Assembly (NCBI GenBank): GCA_011171075.1
Contig: DUFD01000044.1
Coordinates: forward strand, 1-64,000
From: Dehalococcoidia bacterium
GTDB taxonomy: Bacteria; Chloroflexota; Dehalococcoidia; Dehalococcoidales; Fen-1064
DNA length: 64,000 bases
Direction: 5' to 3'
The notes below the pieces were generated by a model. The model was not told the origin of the DNA. It searched no databases and worked only from the letters and a program-made list of their open reading frames with translations. Below are positions 49,867 to 59,862 of the stretch, piece by piece. A program made the position numbers and the translations under genes. Each line of letters begins with the position of its first letter. Position 1 is the first letter of the stretch.

Positions 49867-49897
49867 AGTCGACGGGTTGCTGGGCAGAATATCAGTT

Positions 49898-49983
49898 CGG
49901 GCCGGGAGTGACCTAGCCCCCGGCCCGTTACTGAAAAACCGGAATATAACCGATGAACCGCCTTGATAAACAAGCGGTTCATC
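49898..49983 (+). terminator. Two tandem hairpins after ftsZ
   Basis: cgggccggg...cccggcccg (49898-49927); gatgaaccgccttg-ataaa-caagcggttcatc (49952-49983) followed by gtctttatttct. Confidence 0.6.
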
Positions 49984-50067
49984 CGGCTTGTCTTTATTTC
50001 TCCGCATTCCCTTTATCAGGCGTGAAAAATTAGTCATTTTTTGCCACATATTTTACCCTAAAAGTAC

Positions 50068-50121
50068 TTGACACACACCATATATTGTGGTTTAATGACA
50101 GTCTGCCCCCATATATGGGTA
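50068..50121 (+). promoter_or_regulatory. nrdR-nrdJ promoter with two NrdR boxes
   Basis: TTGACA (50068) - 17 bp - TTTAAT (50091); boxes acaccatatattgtgg-like at 50075-50090 and ccccccatatatgggta-like at 50106-50121; 31 bp start-to-start. Confidence 0.8.
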
Positions 50122-50146
50122 ATCGAAAAGGGTAAGCGCAGTTATT

Positions 50147-50686
50147 ATGGATTGTCCGTATTGTGGCTTTAATGACTCAAGGGTAATTGATTCGCGGGAC
50201 GTTGATGAAGGCATCCGCCGTCGTCGACAGTGCCTGAGGTGTGAATCGCGTTTCACCACCTATGAGCGTATTCAACCGGTTAATCTGTTTGTAATCAAGA
50301 AAGATAAACGTCGTGAGTTGTTTGACCGGCAGAAGGTATTAAACGGGATTCGTAAGGCCTGCGAAAAGAGGCCATTACCAGCTGATACGTTGGACAAAGT
50401 GACCGACGATATCGAGGCTGAGATTTATCATCTGGGGAAGGCAGAGGTTGACAGCAGGATGGTTGGCGATATGGTGATGAAACGCCTGAAAGAGCTGGAC
50501 CACATTGCCTACATCCGTTTTGCCAGCGTGTATCGTGAGTTTGCTGATATCACAGCCTTGAAAGAAGAGGTGGATACCCTGCTCAGCAATAAAGAAATAG
50601 AGGGGCCGTCAATTGCCCAGCTACCTCTTCTGCCGGATGCCGAACCGGCACTGGTAACCGGCAGACGCCGGAGGAATCGGAAGTGA
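50147..50686 (+). CDS. nrdR: Transcriptional repressor NrdR
   Basis: MDCPYCGFNDSRVIDSRDVDEGIRRRRQCLRCESRFTTYERI plus ATP-cone. Confidence 0.97.
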   Translation: MDCPYCGFNDSRVIDSRDVDEGIRRRRQCLRCESRFTTYERIQPVNLFVIKKDKRRELFDRQKVLNGIRKACEKRPLPADTLDKVTDDIEAEIYHLGKAEVDSRMVGDMVMKRLKELDHIAYIRFASVYREFADITALKEEVDTLLSNKEIEGPSIAQLPLLPDAEPALVTGRRRRNRK

Positions 50687-53286
50687 GTACATCGGACGAG
50701 AAAGGGCGCCAGAAGATAAGCCAGCTGAGCAGTACTCAGATTGCACGGGCTACATTTGCCGCTGCCGAGAGCATGGGTATATCCGACAGGAAGCGGATTG
50801 AGCAACTGACACGGCAGGTAATCGAGCGACTGGAGCAAAAGAGGACAGTTATCAGTTCGGGGTATATGGGCCCGGCTCAACCGCTGCCCGGTATGGAAGA
50901 CCTGATGCCCAAGTATTACCGTCAGCGGAAGCACCTGACCAGTGAGTCCGAAATCCTGGCGCTGGTAAAGGAGTTTCTAGATGCCGGAGAACCGGCGCAG
51001 ACGGAGGAGGTCAAGTCAACAGTGAAGGTTAGAAAAAACGTAAACGTCGAACGACCGCCGGTTTCTGGCATACAGCTTACAGAAAACGCGCTTCGTGTTT
51101 TAGAGAAGAGGTATCTTAGCAAAGACAGAACGGGGCAGGTCATCGAAAAACCCGAGGAACTGTTCCGACGGGTGGCACGGGCTATCGCAGGGGCTGAGGC
51201 TAATTATGGCAGCAATGTCGATGTCGAAAAATGGGAAGCCGAGTTTTATCGGATGATGACCAGCCTGGAATTTTTACCCAACTCACCGACACTGATGAAC
51301 GCTGGTCGCGAGCTGGGGCAGCTGTCCGCCTGCTTCGTGCTGCCGGTAGAGGACTCGATGGAGTCCATCTTTGACGCCGTGAAGAATACTGCCCTTATTC
51401 ACAAGAGCGGCGGCGGTACTGGTTTTTCCTTCTCCCGGCTCAGGCCGGCAACCGACCGCGTTGGCTCTACCGGCGGTGTCGCCAGTGGTCCGGTGTCCTT
51501 TATGAGGGCCTTCGACACAGCTACCGACGTCATCAAGCAGGGAGGAATGCGACGCGGGGCGAACATGGCCATCTTGAGGGTCGACCACCCCGATATAGAG
51601 CTGTTTATCAGGGCCAAGGACAACCCCACGGCTTTCACAAATTTCAATCTCTCCGTGGCCGTTACCAATGAGTTCATGGATGCTGTCAAGAGCGGGAGCG
51701 ATTATGACCTGATAAATCCCCGGACGGGCGAGGTTGCAGGAAAGCGTAATGCCAGGGAGATATTTGACATAATAGTGGCCAATGCCTGGAAGACGGGCGA
51801 CCCCGGTGTGGTCTTTATTGACCGGATAAACCAGTATAACCCGACGCCGCAGTTGGGAAAGATTGAAAGCACCAATCCCTGTGGCGAGCAGCCGTTGCTG
51901 CCTTACGAATCATGTAATCTAGGTTCCATCAACCTGGCGAAGATGATTAAGTTTATTGATGATAAGGCAGAGATTGACTATCCACGGCTGGCTGAGACTG
52001 TCAGGATGGCGGTTCGCTTCCTCGATGACGTTATTGATGTAAACCAGTTCCCGATACCGGAGATAGAAAAGATGACCAGGAGCTCCCGGAAGATAGGACT
52101 GGGGGTGATGGGATTCGCCGATATGATGATTCAGCTTGGTCTGCCGTACGATTCCGAGGAAGCGTTGCAGGTTGCTTCGGAGGTGATGCGTTTTCTGAGT
52201 GAGGAGTCGGACCGGGCTTCAGTCGAGCTGGCAGAAGAGCGTGGGGTATTCCCTGCCTTCGAGGGCAGTATCTATGATGCCCCGGGTGCTCCCAGGGTAA
52301 GGAACGCATCACGCACTACCATTGCGCCAACCGGTACCCTGTCGATAATTGCCGGTTGTTCCAGCGGGATTGAGCCACTTTTTGCCCTGAGCTATGTCCG
52401 CAATATCCTGGACGGTGCTCACATGGTGGAGGTGAACCCTTACTTTGAGGAGGCGGTTAAAGACGAGGGCTTCTATTCTGAGGAGCTTATGGAGAAATTG
52501 GCTACCGGCATACGGCTTCACACTATTGAGGGTATTCCTGATGACGTCAAGCGGCTGTTCGTGACGGCGCACGAGGTAAGCCCGGAGTGGCACGTGCGGA
52601 TGCAGGCTGCCTTCCAGGACTACACTGATAACGCCGTGTCGAAGACGGTCAACTTCCCTCGCGAGGCCACTAAAGAGGATATCGCCAATGTTTATCTCAT
52701 GGCCTATGAGAAAGGTCTGAAAGGGATAACCATTTACCGCGATGGCAGCCGTGAGGGGCAGCCGATGAGCACCGGTGCTTCGGAAAAGACAGAGGGCGTA
52801 ACGATTGCTCCGCGTAAGCGGGTGAAAACGACCACCGGGGTTACAGAACGGGTGAATACAGGCTGTGGTTCGCTGTATGTGACGGTCAATTACGATGACC
52901 ACGGCATCTGCGAGGTCTTTGCCACCCTCGGTAAATCAGGCGGGTGTGCTTCTGCCCAGCTTGAGGCTATCTGTCGGCTTATTACATTAGCATTCCGATC
53001 TGGGGTGGATGGCGGGGCGGTAATCAAGCATCTCCGTGGTATCCGCTGCCCATCTATTGCCTGGGAAGAGGGTAAATCGGTGCTTTCCTGCGCTGATGCC
53101 ATTGCCGGCGTTCTCGAAAAGCACGTGGAACACGGGAAGGATGATGAGGACAGTGAGACCGAGGCGGTGGTACAGGACTACGGGTTGATACGGAACATTG
53201 CCGGACAGTGTCCCGACTGCGGTGGCCTGCTGGCCTATGAAGAGGGCTGCTTTAAATGCCCGGGGTGTGGATATACGAAGTGTTAG
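50683..53286 (+). CDS. nrdJ: Vitamin B12-dependent ribonucleotide reductase (class II)
   Basis: GGTGFSFSRLRP, NPCGEQPLLPYESCNLGSINLAKM, APTGTLSIIAGCSSGIEP, C-terminal CPDCGGLLAYEEGCFKCPGCGYTKC; GTG start overlaps the nrdR stop. Confidence 0.96.
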   Translation: MSTSDEKGRQKISQLSSTQIARATFAAAESMGISDRKRIEQLTRQVIERLEQKRTVISSGYMGPAQPLPGMEDLMPKYYRQRKHLTSESEILALVKEFLDAGEPAQTEEVKSTVKVRKNVNVERPPVSGIQLTENALRVLEKRYLSKDRTGQVIEKPEELFRRVARAIAGAEANYGSNVDVEKWEAEFYRMMTSLEFLPNSPTLMNAGRELGQLSACFVLPVEDSMESIFDAVKNTALIHKSGGGTGFSFSRLRPATDRVGSTGGVASGPVSFMRAFDTATDVIKQGGMRRGANMAILRVDHPDIELFIRAKDNPTAFTNFNLSVAVTNEFMDAVKSGSDYDLINPRTGEVAGKRNAREIFDIIVANAWKTGDPGVVFIDRINQYNPTPQLGKIESTNPCGEQPLLPYESCNLGSINLAKMIKFIDDKAEIDYPRLAETVRMAVRFLDDVIDVNQFPIPEIEKMTRSSRKIGLGVMGFADMMIQLGLPYDSEEALQVASEVMRFLSEESDRASVELAEERGVFPAFEGSIYDAPGAPRVRNASRTTIAPTGTLSIIAGCSSGIEPLFALSYVRNILDGAHMVEVNPYFEEAVKDEGFYSEELMEKLATGIRLHTIEGIPDDVKRLFVTAHEVSPEWHVRMQAAFQDYTDNAVSKTVNFPREATKEDIANVYLMAYEKGLKGITIYRDGSREGQPMSTGASEKTEGVTIAPRKRVKTTTGVTERVNTGCGSLYVTVNYDDHGICEVFATLGKSGGCASAQLEAICRLITLAFRSGVDGGAVIKHLRGIRCPSIAWEEGKSVLSCADAIAGVLEKHVEHGKDDEDSETEAVVQDYGLIRNIAGQCPDCGGLLAYEEGCFKCPGCGYTKC

Positions 53287-53296
53287 CGGGAGTTCC

Positions 53297-53659
53297 TTAC
53301 ACCTCCTCACCCACCACAAAAGCAATCGCGTAATCTCTTGAGTGAGAAAGACTGATGGCCAGCCCTTTCAACCCCAAATCGCTGGCCTTTTCTTGCGCCC
53401 GGCCATAGAGATTGACCAGTGGTTTGCCACTCGGTTCGTGCAGTATCTCAATGTCCTTCCAGCCGATGCCACGCATGCCTGTCCCCAGGGCTTTCACCAC
53501 CGCCTCCTTACCGGCAAAGCGAACGGCCAGTGATTCTGCCTTCCTGTAAAGCCCAACCTCGGTATCGGTATATACCCGGTACAGGAATCTCTCTCCCCAC
53601 CTTGCGACGGCTCTCTGGATGCGGTCTATCTCTATGATATCTACACCGATATATTGCAT
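53297..53659 (-). CDS. acpS: Holo-[acyl-carrier-protein] synthase
   Basis: GVDIIEIDRIQRAVARWG...RFAGKEAVVKALGTGMRGIGWKDIEI. Confidence 0.94.
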   Translation of the reverse strand: MQYIGVDIIEIDRIQRAVARWGERFLYRVYTDTEVGLYRKAESLAVRFAGKEAVVKALGTGMRGIGWKDIEILHEPSGKPLVNLYGRAQEKASDLGLKGLAISLSHSRDYAIAFVVGEEV

Positions 53660-53762
53660 CTTCTACACTTGCCAGCTGTCAGGTCGATTACTATATTTTA
53701 GCATGCAGTGAAACCGATTGTTACCAGCGTGCTAATGGCATTCCTGATTTGCGGGGAACAGT

Positions 53763-54317
53763 TTATTCCTCTTCCTCAAGTAGGTAAGGTGGTACCAGGA
53801 CAAGGTTCTCGACTACGTTATGCCAGCTATAGTCGATGGTGTATACGTCGTTGGAATCTGCCAGACGGAGATAGTAGGCGCTGCCACCCGGGACTGCATT
53901 ACCAAGCTCAACTCTAATAATTTCTTCGTCTTCCTTGGTAAGAGTCAACCTTATTTTTGGCGGAATAAGGCCGAAGTTCTCAAGTTGTTCCTCGGTGGCG
54001 TCTTCGGCAATTTGTCTCTCCATGTATGGACCGCTGAGGATAAAAGGAACGCCTCCTCCCCACCTATCCGGGTCAACCTGAACGCCAGACTCGTTGTCGA
54101 AATACCATTGCCTGTCCTCGTGCTTGACGAACGACTCACTCATTTCCAGTTCGGGTAGTTCTATTGAGATGTGCTTCAACTCATTCATATTGAACTCCCA
54201 GAGGCGTTCTCTCGGTTCTACAACCGGCGGGGACTCTTCGTCAGGTCGGGTGACGAAGTAAACGGCTGCCGCAACAGCCAGGACGGCAATCAGTAGCAGA
54301 ATATTACTCAGTTTCAA
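53763..54317 (-). CDS. DUF4340 domain-containing protein
   Basis: N-terminal TM; DRWGGGVPFILSGPYMERQIAEDATEEQLENFGLIPPKIRLTLTKEDEEII. Confidence 0.78.
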   Translation of the reverse strand: MKLSNILLLIAVLAVAAAVYFVTRPDEESPPVVEPRERLWEFNMNELKHISIELPELEMSESFVKHEDRQWYFDNESGVQVDPDRWGGGVPFILSGPYMERQIAEDATEEQLENFGLIPPKIRLTLTKEDEEIIRVELGNAVPGGSAYYLRLADSNDVYTIDYSWHNVVENLVLVPPYLLEEEE

Positions 54318-54351
54318 GCGCCTGCTCCGCTATAGAAGGTCTTGTTACAAA

Positions 54352-55947
54352 CTACCTTCGTCGCCACCAGACAATTACCCCGGCTACCAGCAGTAATAAT
54401 GGCAACAGCCCGATGCTGGAGATGGTGATAAATCTGGATTCACCTGCACTGATGAGGAACCGGCGGGCTTGCAGTATCTTGCGGTCGATTGAAATTAGCT
54501 CAGTTCCAAAAGTAAGCCATTCTATCGAATTGAGAAAAAGGTCGCTATTATTGCCGTTCAATAAGTGCTTGTTAGTGGCGAAGTCGGAATCACCTATAAC
54601 CAGCAAGCGGGGACCGTACGGTACGGGGGTGTGTGTCCCTTCGGAGGTGTCGATTCGAACGGCAGTGACGAAATAGCCAAGGTTGAGTGGTCCCTTGATA
54701 TCGACATCCTCATCAAACTCCGGGTCAACGCTGGAACCGGAGTTCTCGAGCCAGCTTTCCTGGCTTGTTACGGCCAGTGAGACAAGCATTATGTTCTTAT
54801 CCTCGCCTAACCATACATAGTGTGGTTCTTCCTCAGTTCCCAGGTTGGCGCGCACGTATCCCTCAAGGGGAGTGCTAATACAGGTGGCACCGGGGAAATA
54901 AATAGCCGTAAATTCGAAATAGTTACGGAGACTCGGCACAAGGGGGCTGTCTCTGCTTGGTGCGGCAAACGAGTTCCCGCTCTCCCAGATAAATCCCTGT
55001 TCTACCTTCAGTCCCCAGGGTTGCAGCAGTCGGTCAAAGCCTTCCGGCGAATCAGGATTGACCAGAATTATGAGACGTCCGTCACGGTCCAGGTAGTCCT
55101 GAACGATGTCTATCTCGGCATCACTCAAGCGTTCCTGTGGTGCGGCTATTATCAGTACGGCTGCGTCATCGGGCACGGTACCACTGGCAAGGAGCTCAAT
55201 TGTTGCAGTCTTATAGAGATTATCGCGCAGACCTTGGTTAGCGGTGCTGTAACCAGTGGCCGCTGTGCTGTATATATCAACCTCACCGTGGCCGGTAGTG
55301 AAATAGGCCACTTTCTGGACAGTTCCTGTGACCTCGAGGATGGCGCTGGTGAAGGCGTGCTCAGCCTCGAGTAGAATATAGATAGGGTATACCAGGCGTT
55401 CTCCGTACTCACCTACAAACACGACGGATTGGTACTGTTGGACGTTATATTTTCTTGCCTCCTCTGGATGCTCTTCGGGGTCTATTTCCCTCACATTCAG
55501 CTTGTCAGTGTAGATTGCGTATTTGTCGAGCAGGCTGGTAGCGTAAGTGGCACAGCCATACGGGTCATCGGGCACGAAGAACTTGATAACCTCGACCTCC
55601 TGGTCGAGATTGGCAAGAGCCTCTTTTGTCTGGGATGTCAGGACATACTGCGATAGGCCGGTGACATCCCATTGCTGGTAGTTTGCGTAACTGATGGCAT
55701 TGACCAGGAGGATAATGCCGATAAATACAGAGACCATGACGGTGGCGCCTGTGCCGAACCTGCCCTGTCGGCTGATGATGACTTTACCGACTCGCCGGTA
55801 ATCAACAATGAGGGCAAGTAATATTAATACTGCTCCCAGGGCGATGATACCCCACGAAACAGAACGGAGTTCAGGCAGGATAAAGGTTAGTATCCAGCCG
55901 ATAAACAGGCTGGCCAGTCCGAGTAGTGCGATTAGTCCGGTCTGCAT
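54352..55947 (-). CDS. GldG-like ABC-associated membrane protein
   Basis: ABC_transp_aux pattern: YILTSQTKEALANLDQEVEVIKFF, AVLIIAAPQERLSDAEIDIVQDYLDRDGRLIILVNP, C-terminal TM. Confidence 0.85.
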   Translation of the reverse strand: MQTGLIALLGLASLFIGWILTFILPELRSVSWGIIALGAVLILLALIVDYRRVGKVIISRQGRFGTGATVMVSVFIGIILLVNAISYANYQQWDVTGLSQYVLTSQTKEALANLDQEVEVIKFFVPDDPYGCATYATSLLDKYAIYTDKLNVREIDPEEHPEEARKYNVQQYQSVVFVGEYGERLVYPIYILLEAEHAFTSAILEVTGTVQKVAYFTTGHGEVDIYSTAATGYSTANQGLRDNLYKTATIELLASGTVPDDAAVLIIAAPQERLSDAEIDIVQDYLDRDGRLIILVNPDSPEGFDRLLQPWGLKVEQGFIWESGNSFAAPSRDSPLVPSLRNYFEFTAIYFPGATCISTPLEGYVRANLGTEEEPHYVWLGEDKNIMLVSLAVTSQESWLENSGSSVDPEFDEDVDIKGPLNLGYFVTAVRIDTSEGTHTPVPYGPRLLVIGDSDFATNKHLLNGNNSDLFLNSIEWLTFGTELISIDRKILQARRFLISAGESRFITISSIGLLPLLLLVAGVIVWWRRR

Positions 55948-56667
55948 TTAGCTCCACCTGCTGGTCTCGATAGACCTTATCGTCAGGAAAAGGAAGAGGG
56001 CGGTGACACTTAGATAGTAGATAATTACCCTGGTGTCAATTATGCCTGATATAAAAGCTGGAAAGTGAGAAGATAGGGAAATGTACGACAGGATATCACC
56101 GACTGCGCTGCCCATAGCATCCCCGGCCATGCCGATGAAATAGAGGATGGCCAGCACCCCACCGGCAATAACGGCGGCCACTATCTGGTTGGATGTAACC
56201 GATGAGGCGAATAGTCCGATAGATAGCGAGGTCGCGCCGAGAAGAAAAAGGCCAAGATAGCTGGTGAGAATAGGCCCGGTATCAGGGTCACCGAATATCC
56301 AGAGAAGTAGCGGAAAGTAAAGGGTTAGTGCCAGCATGGAGACGAGCATACCGAGGCTTCCGAGGAACTTTCCCAGGACTATCTCAGTATCCCTGACGGG
56401 GGCGGTAAGCAGCAACTCCCAGGTGCCAAGCTTTTTCTCCTCGGCAATAAGGCGCATTGCCAGTATTGCCGCAAACAGCATCAGTACAAGGTTGCCCCAT
56501 ATGTCCAGGTATCCGGCGATGGTTGTGTCCGAATAATCAATATCGTTGAGATACCAAATAAAAAGGGCTCCTATCAGTACTAGGAAGACACAGGCTACAA
56601 TGTAGGCCATGGGAGATGTCAGGTATGCCCTGAATTCGCGGCGAGCGATGAGCATCGTGTTCTTCAC
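55948..56667 (-). CDS. ABC-2 type permease (GldF-like)
   Basis: ARREFRAYLTSPMAYIVACVFLVLIGALF...EEKKLGTWELLLTAPVRDTEIVLGKFLG. Confidence 0.88.
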   Translation of the reverse strand: MKNTMLIARREFRAYLTSPMAYIVACVFLVLIGALFIWYLNDIDYSDTTIAGYLDIWGNLVLMLFAAILAMRLIAEEKKLGTWELLLTAPVRDTEIVLGKFLGSLGMLVSMLALTLYFPLLLWIFGDPDTGPILTSYLGLFLLGATSLSIGLFASSVTSNQIVAAVIAGGVLAILYFIGMAGDAMGSAVGDILSYISLSSHFPAFISGIIDTRVIIYYLSVTALFLFLTIRSIETSRWS

Positions 56668-57692
56668 TCTTCAAGCTCCTCGTCATCGGATTCTTCTTCG
56701 GTTGTTAGTTCAAGGAAGATATCCTCCAGGCTCATGTCCACTGTAGCCATGGAAAGTATCGTCCATCCCCCCTGAACGATGGCAGTCATGAGGCTGCTGC
56801 GGAGATCCTGTTCTGCCGGGCATTCCACCAGATGGTACGGCTCCTGGTATTGTACCCTGAGGACTCCAGGTACCTGTTGGAGCTTTATTGTAACGGCTTC
56901 ATGAGGCCCCTGTACTTCCAGTCGAACGTTTTTGGAATTCCTTAAAATGGTGGAGAGGTTTTCAATCCTGTCCTCGGCGACAATCCTCCCTTCATGGATG
57001 ATAACTACCCGGTCGCAGACCATGCTGACTTCCGGCAGGATGTGGCTGGAGATGAGAATAGTATGCTCTTCACCCAGGTCCTTGATAAGCTGTCTGGTCT
57101 GAGCTACCTGAATGGGGTCAATACCAAGGGTCGGCTCATCCAGAATCATCACTTCCGGCTCATGGATGATTGCCTGAGCGACACCGACGCGTTGTCTGAA
57201 GCCCCTTGATAATTTGCCAATGAGCACATCTATGTAATCTTCGAGGTGGCAGAGTTCTACGACGTCGTCAATTCTATTTTTGATTTCGTACTTGTCCAGT
57301 CCCCTGAGCCTGCCGGCAAACTCCAGATACGAGCGGACGGTGACATCAGTGTAGAGCGGGATTGCCTCCGGAAGATATCCGATGTGCTGACGTCCCTCCA
57401 GGGAGTTGGTTACCATATTGCAGTCGGCCACCCAGGCATTACCATTGGTGGGCATCAAGAATCCCGTGAGGATGCGCATCGTAGTTGTTTTGCCAGCGCC
57501 GTTAGGTCCAAGGAGGCCAACAATCTCCCCCTTGGCCACATTGAAACTGATATCATCTACCGCGAGGCGTTCCCCGTAGTATTTGGTGAGGTTTTGAACC
57601 CTTATCACTCCCTGCTGTCCACCTTGTTCACCAGAATTGGTAGTAATTAGACCGTTCTTGATTATCGTTTTGATAGTTGCAGGTCTATCCAC
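56664..57692 (-). CDS. ABC transporter ATP-binding protein (GldA-like)
   Basis: Walker A GLLGPNGAGKTTTMRIL, signature LSRGFRQRVGVAQAI, Walker B VMILDEPTLGIDP; the exact start may be internal. Confidence 0.93.
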   Translation of the reverse strand: MDRPATIKTIIKNGLITTNSGEQGGQQGVIRVQNLTKYYGERLAVDDISFNVAKGEIVGLLGPNGAGKTTTMRILTGFLMPTNGNAWVADCNMVTNSLEGRQHIGYLPEAIPLYTDVTVRSYLEFAGRLRGLDKYEIKNRIDDVVELCHLEDYIDVLIGKLSRGFRQRVGVAQAIIHEPEVMILDEPTLGIDPIQVAQTRQLIKDLGEEHTILISSHILPEVSMVCDRVVIIHEGRIVAEDRIENLSTILRNSKNVRLEVQGPHEAVTIKLQQVPGVLRVQYQEPYHLVECPAEQDLRSSLMTAIVQGGWTILSMATVDMSLEDIFLELTTEEESDDEELEE

Positions 57693-58654
57693 TTCAGGGT
57701 GTATGAATCAAGGACACCGCCGTCAAGACTGAGAAAATCATAGTCAACCGTAACCCATTCAACATCCAGCCAGGCATCGAATATTCCACCCTTAATTACT
57801 TCAAGTTTCTGTTCTTCTATTTCACGGGTCTGCTTTTCTGTGACCATACAAACGGCATAGATTTCATTCTCATCGTCTATGCCAATTATTGGACTGACCT
57901 GGTCAATATCAAGGGTGAAAGCCCAGTATTCGACATTTAGGTGAAGGCCGCCGCCCCTGGGCCACCAGCCTGTATCGCCTCCCTGCTCTGCAGACTCCTC
58001 GTCAATCGATAGCTCCCGGGCCAGCTCCGAGAAATCTTCGCCGTCTTCGAGTCTGGCTATGGCAGCCTCTGTCTCTTCAACCGAGGTCAAAACGATAATA
58101 TACAGGTGAACATGCTCGGTTACTGTCGGTAGCCTGTCAATCAAAAGCTCGTTCAATCTCTCTGCCAGCATGTGTGTACTTACCCACTCACGGTATTCAG
58201 CATCTGAAAGCATAGTTTCGTTCAGTGCATTTCGGTACCATACCTTGAATTCACTCTCAGAGATGGTCTCATTCTCACCGCGGGCAATGTCCCTGAGTAC
58301 CTCATCGACTTCTTCTGGGGTGACCTCGATTCCGTAGCGGGCTGCGCCCTGCCGGGTGAATTCCTCTTCAGTAAGGGCCTCGAGCATGGCTTCGATATTA
58401 TCAGTTCTATCGACATACTTCATCCTCCGGATAAAGTAGTCCATGCTGATAGTCTCGTCGTTTACCCTGATGATGGGACTCCATAGGTCCTGCCAGACGA
58501 AGAAGTAAATACCCAGAACGACAATGGTGGCGATAACGACCATAAAGACCACGGCTATGATAATCGCGTTTCTTATGCCTATTGGTCTTTTTCTCTCCGG
58601 TTTTGGCTCCGGAGTTCTCGTTATTGCCCGTCTGGAGGGTGGTCTTCTGGCCAA
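57662..58654 (-). CDS. Membrane-anchored peptidyl-prolyl isomerase (SurA_N/PpiC type)
   Basis: N-terminal TM; ARLEDGEDFSELARELSIDEESAEQGGDTGWWPRGG parvulin signature. Confidence 0.88.
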   Translation of the reverse strand: MARRPPSRRAITRTPEPKPERKRPIGIRNAIIIAVVFMVVIATIVVLGIYFFVWQDLWSPIIRVNDETISMDYFIRRMKYVDRTDNIEAMLEALTEEEFTRQGAARYGIEVTPEEVDEVLRDIARGENETISESEFKVWYRNALNETMLSDAEYREWVSTHMLAERLNELLIDRLPTVTEHVHLYIIVLTSVEETEAAIARLEDGEDFSELARELSIDEESAEQGGDTGWWPRGGGLHLNVEYWAFTLDIDQVSPIIGIDDENEIYAVCMVTEKQTREIEEQKLEVIKGGIFDAWLDVEWVTVDYDFLSLDGGVLDSYTLKWIDLQLSKR

Positions 58655-58856
58655 TTTAATATGCCTTATGATGGATTGATTCAGCAGGCTACGAGCTTGC
58701 CTGATGATGTGAGGTCCCTATCTATACTAGTGTGAAATGATGACCCTGAAGAAGCATCTATATTGTTGCATAAAGCTGTTAAGAAATTATTAAGATTACA
58801 TTCAGCTGTCTTGGATATCTGGATGGCACTCGGCTGACAGTCCGGAATACCGGATT

Positions 58857-59837
58857 CTACTTGACCAGATGACATGCTACCCAGTGCTCCCCGCCCATGT
58901 TCCTCAGTTCTGGTAGCTCTGTCTTACAGATATCAATTGCCTGCTGGCATCTGGGGTGGAAGTTGCAGCCTGGGGGAGGCATAATTGGGCTGGGTACATC
59001 ACCGGTCAGGATAATCCTTTCCCGCGTGCGGTCTACAACCGGGTCGGGTATTGGCACAGCTGAAAGCAGGGCTATTGTGTACGGATGTAATGGGTTGGCG
59101 TAAAGCTCATCACTGTCTGTGATTTCTACGATTTTGCCCAGGTACATCACGGCTACCCGGTCACTGATATTACGGACCACCGAGAGGTCATGAGCGATAA
59201 ACAGGTAGGTGAGTGATAGCTCTTCGCGGAGCCTTTCTAAGAGTGTGATAATCTGTGCCTGAATGGAAACATCCAGTGCCGAGACAGGCTCGTCGCAGAC
59301 AATAAAACTGGGTCTCACCGATAAGGCCCTGGCGATACCGATGCGTTGCCGCTGGCCACCGCTGAATTCATGAGGAAAACGGTCCATCATGAACGGCTCC
59401 AGTTCCACCATCCGGAACAACTCGGCTACCTGGTCCCTGTATTCCTGGCCCTTGGCCAAATTATGGACCTTAATTGGCTCTCCGATGATATCGCCGGCGC
59501 TCATGCGCGGGTCTAACGATGCGAACGGGTCCTGAAATATCAGCTGCATGTTCCGTCGCATTCTTCTCATCTGTTCAGGTTTCAGCTGTGAAAGGTTCAC
59601 GCCATCGAAGAAGATGTCACCTCGTATGCCGTCGTAGAGCTGGAGGATACATCGCCCCGTGGTGGTCTTGCCACAGCCACTTTCGCCTACCAGGCCGAGG
59701 GTTTCGCCTCTCTTTATGTAGAAGCTAATACCGTCAACCGCCTTTATATCGGCTATTTTTTTCTGCAATACACCAGCTGTAACCGGGAAGTGCATGTACA
59801 GGTTTTCTACATCAATCAGGTGCTCACCATTGCTCAT
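58857..59837 (-). CDS. Oligopeptide/dipeptide ABC transporter ATP-binding protein (OppF-like)
   Basis: [23 protein letters not shown]...[38 protein letters not shown]...[14 protein letters not shown]. Confidence 0.95.
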   Translation of the reverse strand: MSNGEHLIDVENLYMHFPVTAGVLQKKIADIKAVDGISFYIKRGETLGLVGESGCGKTTTGRCILQLYDGIRGDIFFDGVNLSQLKPEQMRRMRRNMQLIFQDPFASLDPRMSAGDIIGEPIKVHNLAKGQEYRDQVAELFRMVELEPFMMDRFPHEFSGGQRQRIGIARALSVRPSFIVCDEPVSALDVSIQAQIITLLERLREELSLTYLFIAHDLSVVRNISDRVAVMYLGKIVEITDSDELYANPLHPYTIALLSAVPIPDPVVDRTRERIILTGDVPSPIMPPPGCNFHPRCQQAIDICKTELPELRNMGGEHWVACHLVK

Positions 59838-59862
59838 TGTTGGAAAACCCTCTCTTGTCCTT

